A stretch of DNA of 64,000 nucleotides from assembly GCF_001280425.1 (NCBI RefSeq), contig NZ_LIUF01000005.1:176877-240876 (forward strand), written 5' to 3'. A program made the position numbers and the translations under genes. How positions within the stretch are numbered: the stretch's first letter is position 1; every line of letters begins with the position of its first letter. Origin of the DNA: Haloarcula rubripromontorii. Its GTDB lineage: Archaea > Halobacteriota > Halobacteria > Halobacteriales > Haloarculaceae. The notes under the pieces were generated by a model. It saw only the letters and a program-made list of their open reading frames with translations. It was not told the origin of the DNA and searched no databases. Positions 60,716 to 64,000 of the stretch are shown piece after piece.

Positions 60716-60892
60716 TCACCGAGTGAGCGACAGGTCCCAGGCGAAACCGACCCCGAAGGCGACCAGTCCCAGAAGCGCGAGCGCGACCCCGCCGAGCCAG
60801 AGCGCCGAGATCGAGGCCGCAAGTCGGACGGTCCAGAGCCCGGTTACCAGGGCCAGCCCACCAGCAACGACCAGCTTGCCGAACCGCTCCAT
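60716..60892 (-). CDS. Small two-helix membrane protein
   Basis: 58 residues from the ATG at 60892. Helix 1 LVVAGGLALVTGLWTVRLAAS, helix 2 LWLGGVALALLGLVAFGVGFAW. Basic start (MERFGK), short ends. It sits between the BolA gene and a divergent DCC gene and may belong to the BolA transcript. No family is recognised. Confidence 0.55.
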   Translation of the reverse strand: MERFGKLVVAGGLALVTGLWTVRLAASISALWLGGVALALLGLVAFGVGFAWDLSLTR

Positions 60893-60972
60893 ACCCGTGC
60901 CTGCAGTGACCGGCGGTAACTCCCTGCCGGCTTGAACCACAGTTGTTTGTGCCTCTGGTACGTAGCTCGCAT

Positions 60973-61356
60973 ATGAGCGACGCAACGCTCGTCTACGACG
61001 ACGACTGCGGTTTCTGTACGTGGTGGGCGGACTTCATCGACGAGCGGTCCGACCTCGAAATTGTCGGCTTCTCTAAGCTTGGAGACGACCTGCTGGAGCG
61101 ACTCCCAGAGGACTACGAGTCCTGTTCGCATCTGGTGACCGAGGAGGACGTGTATTCCTGCGGGGAATCTATCGAGACAGCGCTCACCTACACCGACATG
61201 GGCAAGGCGGCTCGGCCGGTGCGCTCGTTTCTCCGGCAGTTCAAGGACTACGAGCGATTCCGCGAGCGGGCCTATCGGCGGGTCGCAGATAACCGTTCGA
61301 AGTGGGGGAAGGTCATGTCGAAGACGCCGCCAGCGCGCAGGAACGACGCGGACTGA
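60973..61356 (+). CDS. DCC1-like thiol-disulfide oxidoreductase (DUF393)
   Basis: 127 residues. LVYDDDCGFCTWWADFIDERS is the family signature, D-x-x-CxxC at residues about 9-14; later a GESIETALTYTD helix and a basic C-terminus. Proteins of this group have a glutaredoxin-like fold and are linked to thiol redox. The ATG at 60973 was chosen over 60943. Its place beside glutaredoxin and BolA genes suggests a redox/cluster neighbourhood, though they are on the other strand. Confidence 0.85.
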   Translation: MSDATLVYDDDCGFCTWWADFIDERSDLEIVGFSKLGDDLLERLPEDYESCSHLVTEEDVYSCGESIETALTYTDMGKAARPVRSFLRQFKDYERFRERAYRRVADNRSKWGKVMSKTPPARRNDAD

Positions 61357-61607
61357 CGACCCCTACTGGACTAGCGTGTTGCAAATGTTCCTCGCTGACC
61401 GGGCTGACGTAGCGCAGAATCGACACCGCGTGGCTGCGACGACGAACGCCAGCAGATAAGTGACCACCAGCGCCCGGTGGAACAGCACCCGGACAGGCCA
61501 GTACGCCGCTGGCTCTCACGGCAGTATACATCGGATGTGGCCCAGCCACGGACAAAACCATACCGGGCGACAGCCGTGTCAACCGCACGCAGCCATCATC
61601 TGCCTGT

Positions 61608-62018
61608 TCAGGCCATCAGTTGCTGGTGTGTTGGCTTCATACAGCGGTCCTGGACGACGCGGCGGCCGGCCGCTTCGGCGCGTTCGACGGCCTCGTCGTC
61701 GTGGATGCCGAGCTGGAGCCAGATGATGGCGTCGTCGTCGCGTTCTAGGGCCGCGTCGACGATATCGCTGACCTCGTCACTGGGCCTGAAGACGTCGATG
61801 ATGTCTATATCACTGGGAATCTCCGCCAGTGAGTCGTAGGCCGTCTGCCCGAATATCTCGTCAGCGAAGGGATTGACCGGTATCACTTCGTACCCCTGTT
61901 CGTTGAGGTACTTCGGAATCTCGTGTGCGTCCTTGCCGGGGCTGGTCGAGCAGCCGACGACGGCAACGCGGTCCAGTTCGAGAATCTCTCGGAGTTCGTC
62001 ATCCGAAGTAACGGGCAT
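61608..62018 (-). CDS. CoA-binding domain protein (YccU-like)
   Basis: 136 residues forming one Rossmann CoA-binding domain. VAVVGCSTSPGKDAHEIPKYL is the nucleotide loop, EVIPVNPFADEIFG follows, IDIIDVFRPSDEVSDIV and AIIWLQLGIHDDEAVERA complete the fold, ending GRRVVQDRCMKP. These proteins resemble the first domain of ADP-forming acyl-CoA synthetases, without the rest. Role unknown. The start at 62018 was taken, since the residues upstream are basic and uncharacteristic. Confidence 0.88.
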   Translation of the reverse strand: MPVTSDDELREILELDRVAVVGCSTSPGKDAHEIPKYLNEQGYEVIPVNPFADEIFGQTAYDSLAEIPSDIDIIDVFRPSDEVSDIVDAALERDDDAIIWLQLGIHDDEAVERAEAAGRRVVQDRCMKPTHQQLMA

Positions 62019-62064
62019 ACACGACAGTTCGTCGGGCACCAATAAAAGCGATTGCCTGCGGGAC

Positions 62065-62439
62065 CTACTCTGCGGGCTCATCAGCCTCTGTCGGTTCCTG
62101 CAGGTAGGTCTCGCCCCACGCTGCCATTTCGGTGATTACGGACTCCAATGACTCCCCGTGTTCGGTGAGCGAGTAATTGACGCGAAACGGCTGTTCGTTG
62201 ATTACTTCGCGGTCGACGAGGCCCTTCTCCTGCAGGTCTTCGAGGCTGTCAGAGAGCACTTTGGACGAAATACCGTCGACGTTCTCCTTGAGTTCGTTAA
62301 ATCCTGAGGGGCCGTTATCAAGCAGTCGGTGGATGATAACGGGGTGCCACTTCTTCCCGATAAGGGACGCCGTCGTGGTTATGGGACACCAGTCCTCGCC
62401 AGCACACCAGACGGAGAGCTTCTCCGGTGAATCGCTCAT
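62065..62439 (-). CDS. HxlR family winged-helix transcriptional regulator
   Basis: 124 residues. The N-terminus has two cysteines (WCAGEDWCPI), the redox-sensing site typical of HxlR/YodB proteins; the winged helix follows (LIGKKWHPVIIHRLLDNG, FNELKENVDGISSKVLSDSLEDLQEKGLV, YSLTEHGESL). It is divergent from a ThuA-like gene and probably controls it. CTACC-N8-GGTAG at 62475-62492 is a small inverted repeat in its promoter region. The inducer might be a quinone or aldehyde; this is not known. Confidence 0.88.
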   Translation of the reverse strand: MSDSPEKLSVWCAGEDWCPITTTASLIGKKWHPVIIHRLLDNGPSGFNELKENVDGISSKVLSDSLEDLQEKGLVDREVINEQPFRVNYSLTEHGESLESVITEMAAWGETYLQEPTEADEPAE

Positions 62440-62586
62440 ATCTTGTCGTGGTTTCGGCCGCGGCCGGCTAATAACTACCCCTGTGCAGGTAGCCGGAACA
62501 CCGGGATTATAACCAGTATTAACGCGTTTATGTTCAGCCGGGAGCGAGTAGTCATATTTTTCTCTGGTTATTCAGTGTATTCTTGT

Positions 62587-63282
62587 ATGGTTGCAGTCAC
62601 CGTGTGGAACGAAAACCGGCATGAGCGGGCGACAGGCCCTGCCAATGCGATGTACCCCGACGGGATCCACACGACGTTGGCTGAGATGCTTACTTCCTAC
62701 GGCCACACCGTTCAGACAGCGACACTTGATGACCCTGCCGACGGACTCACCGAGACGGTACTCACCGACACTGATGTGTTACTGTGGTGGGGCGATGTCG
62801 CACATGATGCCGTCAGCGATGCGGCTGCGAGCCGCGTCGAGCAGGCTGTCCGTGACGGCATGGGGTTCATTCCGCTCCACTCCAGCCACGAATCGAAGCC
62901 GTTCGAGGCGCTTATCGGCGGAACTGGTACCCTGCGCTGGCGCGAAGAGGGCGAGCGTGAGTACGTCTGGGTCGTCAAAGCGAGCCATCCTATCACCGAC
63001 GGACTTCCCGAGGAGTTCGAACTCGAACGTGCCGAGATCTACGGAAAGGGGTTCGACCTACCGATACCTGACACCCTGGTGACTGTAAGTTGGTGTGACG
63101 ACGGCACGGTATTTCCCAGCGGGTGTTGTTACTACCGTGGTGCAGGGCGGATATTCTACTTCCAGCCCGGTCACGAGACGTTTCCGGTGTACCACCGGCC
63201 AGTCGTCCAGAAGCTCTTGCACAACGCCGTTGCGTGGGCCGCGCCGAATGAGAGCGACCACCCCATCGCCGGACAGTCCTGA
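62587..63282 (+). CDS. ThuA-like glutamine-amidotransferase-fold protein
   Basis: 231 residues. The fold is class I GATase-like, seen in VTVWNENRHERATG, VLLWWGDVAHDAV, GMGFIPLHSSHESKPFEALIGG and HPITDGLPEEF, with GRIFYFQPGHETFPVYH near the end. ThuA proteins take part in trehalose and other sugar metabolism in bacteria; catalysis is unclear, since the GATase cysteine is absent. It is under a divergent HxlR-type regulator. The ATG at 62587 gives the ThuA N-terminus. Confidence 0.85.
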   Translation: MVAVTVWNENRHERATGPANAMYPDGIHTTLAEMLTSYGHTVQTATLDDPADGLTETVLTDTDVLLWWGDVAHDAVSDAAASRVEQAVRDGMGFIPLHSSHESKPFEALIGGTGTLRWREEGEREYVWVVKASHPITDGLPEEFELERAEIYGKGFDLPIPDTLVTVSWCDDGTVFPSGCCYYRGAGRIFYFQPGHETFPVYHRPVVQKLLHNAVAWAAPNESDHPIAGQS

Positions 63283-63545
63283 CTATTAATATAACCGTAG
63301 TGGTGTCTAGTAGCCCGACTGACTTGCCCCCAATCAGCTGTCTGGAAACGACCGTTCGGATCTGTTATTGGTGATTAAGCCTCGTCTTTCGGAGCGGTAG
63401 GGACTGTTTTCCTTCGGGATGGTGACCGAAGGCAACTGCAAACTTAGGAGACTGGACCACGAGCATGAGCCAGTATGCGCGGACAACAGCGGAGCCGTAG
63501 ACCGATTCCAAAGGGTTTGTATCTAATGACTCCGGAGAGTGGCCT

Positions 63546-64000
63546 ATGACAGAGAACGTGGTCGTGCTCGGGTCGGGGTATGCCGGCGCGGGGGCAATAA
63601 AGAGTTTCGAGGACGAGGTAGACGGAGAGACGGATGTCGATATCACGTGGATTTCTGAGACGGATTATCATCTGGTCTTGCACGAGTCCCACCGCTGCAT
63701 TCGGGACCCAAGCGTCCAGGAGAACATCGCTATTCCCGTTCACGAGATCAAACAGCCCTCGACCGAATTCATTCAGGACGAGGTCGTCGGCATCGACACC
63801 GACGCCCAGGAAGTCGACCTCGCTGACTCCGATGCCGTCGAGTACGACTACCTGCTCGTGGGCTTGGGCTCTCAGACCGCGTTCTTCGGCATCGACGGAC
63901 TCGAAGAGTACGCCCTGACGCTCAAGAGCCTCGACGACGCCCTCGACATCCACGACAAGATTCAGCAGGCGGCCCGCGAAGCCTCGACGAACGACCCCGC
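63546..64000 (+). CDS. NDH-2-like FAD-dependent oxidoreductase, N-terminal part (cut by window edge)
   Basis: 152 residues visible; the frame is open at the edge. VVVLGSGYAGAGAIKSF is the FAD-binding dinucleotide fold (GSGYAG), followed by ITWISETDYHLVLHESH and the second motif DYLLVGLGSQTAFFGIDGL. This matches type II NADH dehydrogenases or related sulfide:quinone-type enzymes, which pass electrons to quinone without proton pumping. The NAD-binding half and any membrane anchor lie outside. Promoter is presumably in the 260-base gap upstream. Confidence 0.85.
   Translation, partial: MTENVVVLGSGYAGAGAIKSFEDEVDGETDVDITWISETDYHLVLHESHRCIRDPSVQENIAIPVHEIKQPSTEFIQDEVVGIDTDAQEVDLADSDAVEYDYLLVGLGSQTAFFGIDGLEEYALTLKSLDDALDIHDKIQQAAREASTNDP

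Overview
This is haloarchaeal chromosome (class Halobacteria). The proteins are strongly acidic and GC-rich, many starts look leaderless with a TATA element about 25 bases upstream, and secreted proteins carry twin-arginine signals with lipoboxes. Markers include a TFB, archaeal RNase P subunit 4, aCPSF1, a 7S/SRP RNA, and many small families known only from haloarchaea. Gene content suggests Haloarcula or a close relative; that is an inference from memory, not a search. No CRISPR array, insertion sequence, prophage or replication origin was seen.

Layout. 0-5 kb: a FIST sensor (cut by the window edge) with a histidine kinase, then purL and two small membrane/surface proteins. 5.4-12.9 kb: an accessory cluster with a MIP18-like protein, two DUF2249 proteins, a cupin, a free-standing glutamyl-tRNA-reductase-type dimerisation domain, a polytopic heme-copper-oxidase/NnrS-like membrane protein, two DUF7521-like proteins with a winged-helix regulator, a secreted two-domain multicopper oxidase, and a PaaB-like small protein (Htur_1727 type) coupled to a NirJ/AhbC-like radical SAM enzyme. 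Two palindromes tie parts of this cluster together: CGAA-N4-TTCG in two divergent promoters, and GTTCCCA-N5-TGGGAAC before both the oxidase and the radical SAM operon. 13-25 kb: mostly housekeeping (PHP, AsnB-like, Nudix, TFB, GatC/GatA, M48 protease, two GT4 glycosyltransferases, MFS, Rnp4, YhbY, MscS).

25-38 kb: an unusual GH13 hydrolase, a nitrate/sulfonate/taurine-type ABC importer, a tRNA-Arg followed by two copies of its own 3' end, the SRP RNA, an acyl-CoA ligase, a methyltransferase, a probable 2-keto-3-deoxy-pentonate dehydratase with an IclR regulator (pentose catabolism), and several AT-rich gene-poor stretches.

38-57 kb is a molybdenum island. It holds a four-gene formate-dehydrogenase-like operon, a divergent HdrA/ferredoxin/MvhD fusion with a TorD chaperone, small membrane-protein cassettes, a DyP-fold-like Tat lipoprotein, an aldehyde ferredoxin oxidoreductase homologue lacking the usual cluster cysteines, MobA, a YqeC-like protein, MoaA and a MOT1-type molybdate transporter. 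Uptake, cofactor synthesis, insertion and enzymes are thus close together. 57-64 kb: DHH phosphoesterase, aCPSF1, a DUF5786-like protein, a glutaredoxin/BolA pair, a DCC protein, a CoA-binding protein, HxlR/ThuA and the start of an NDH-2-like oxidoreductase cut by the window edge.
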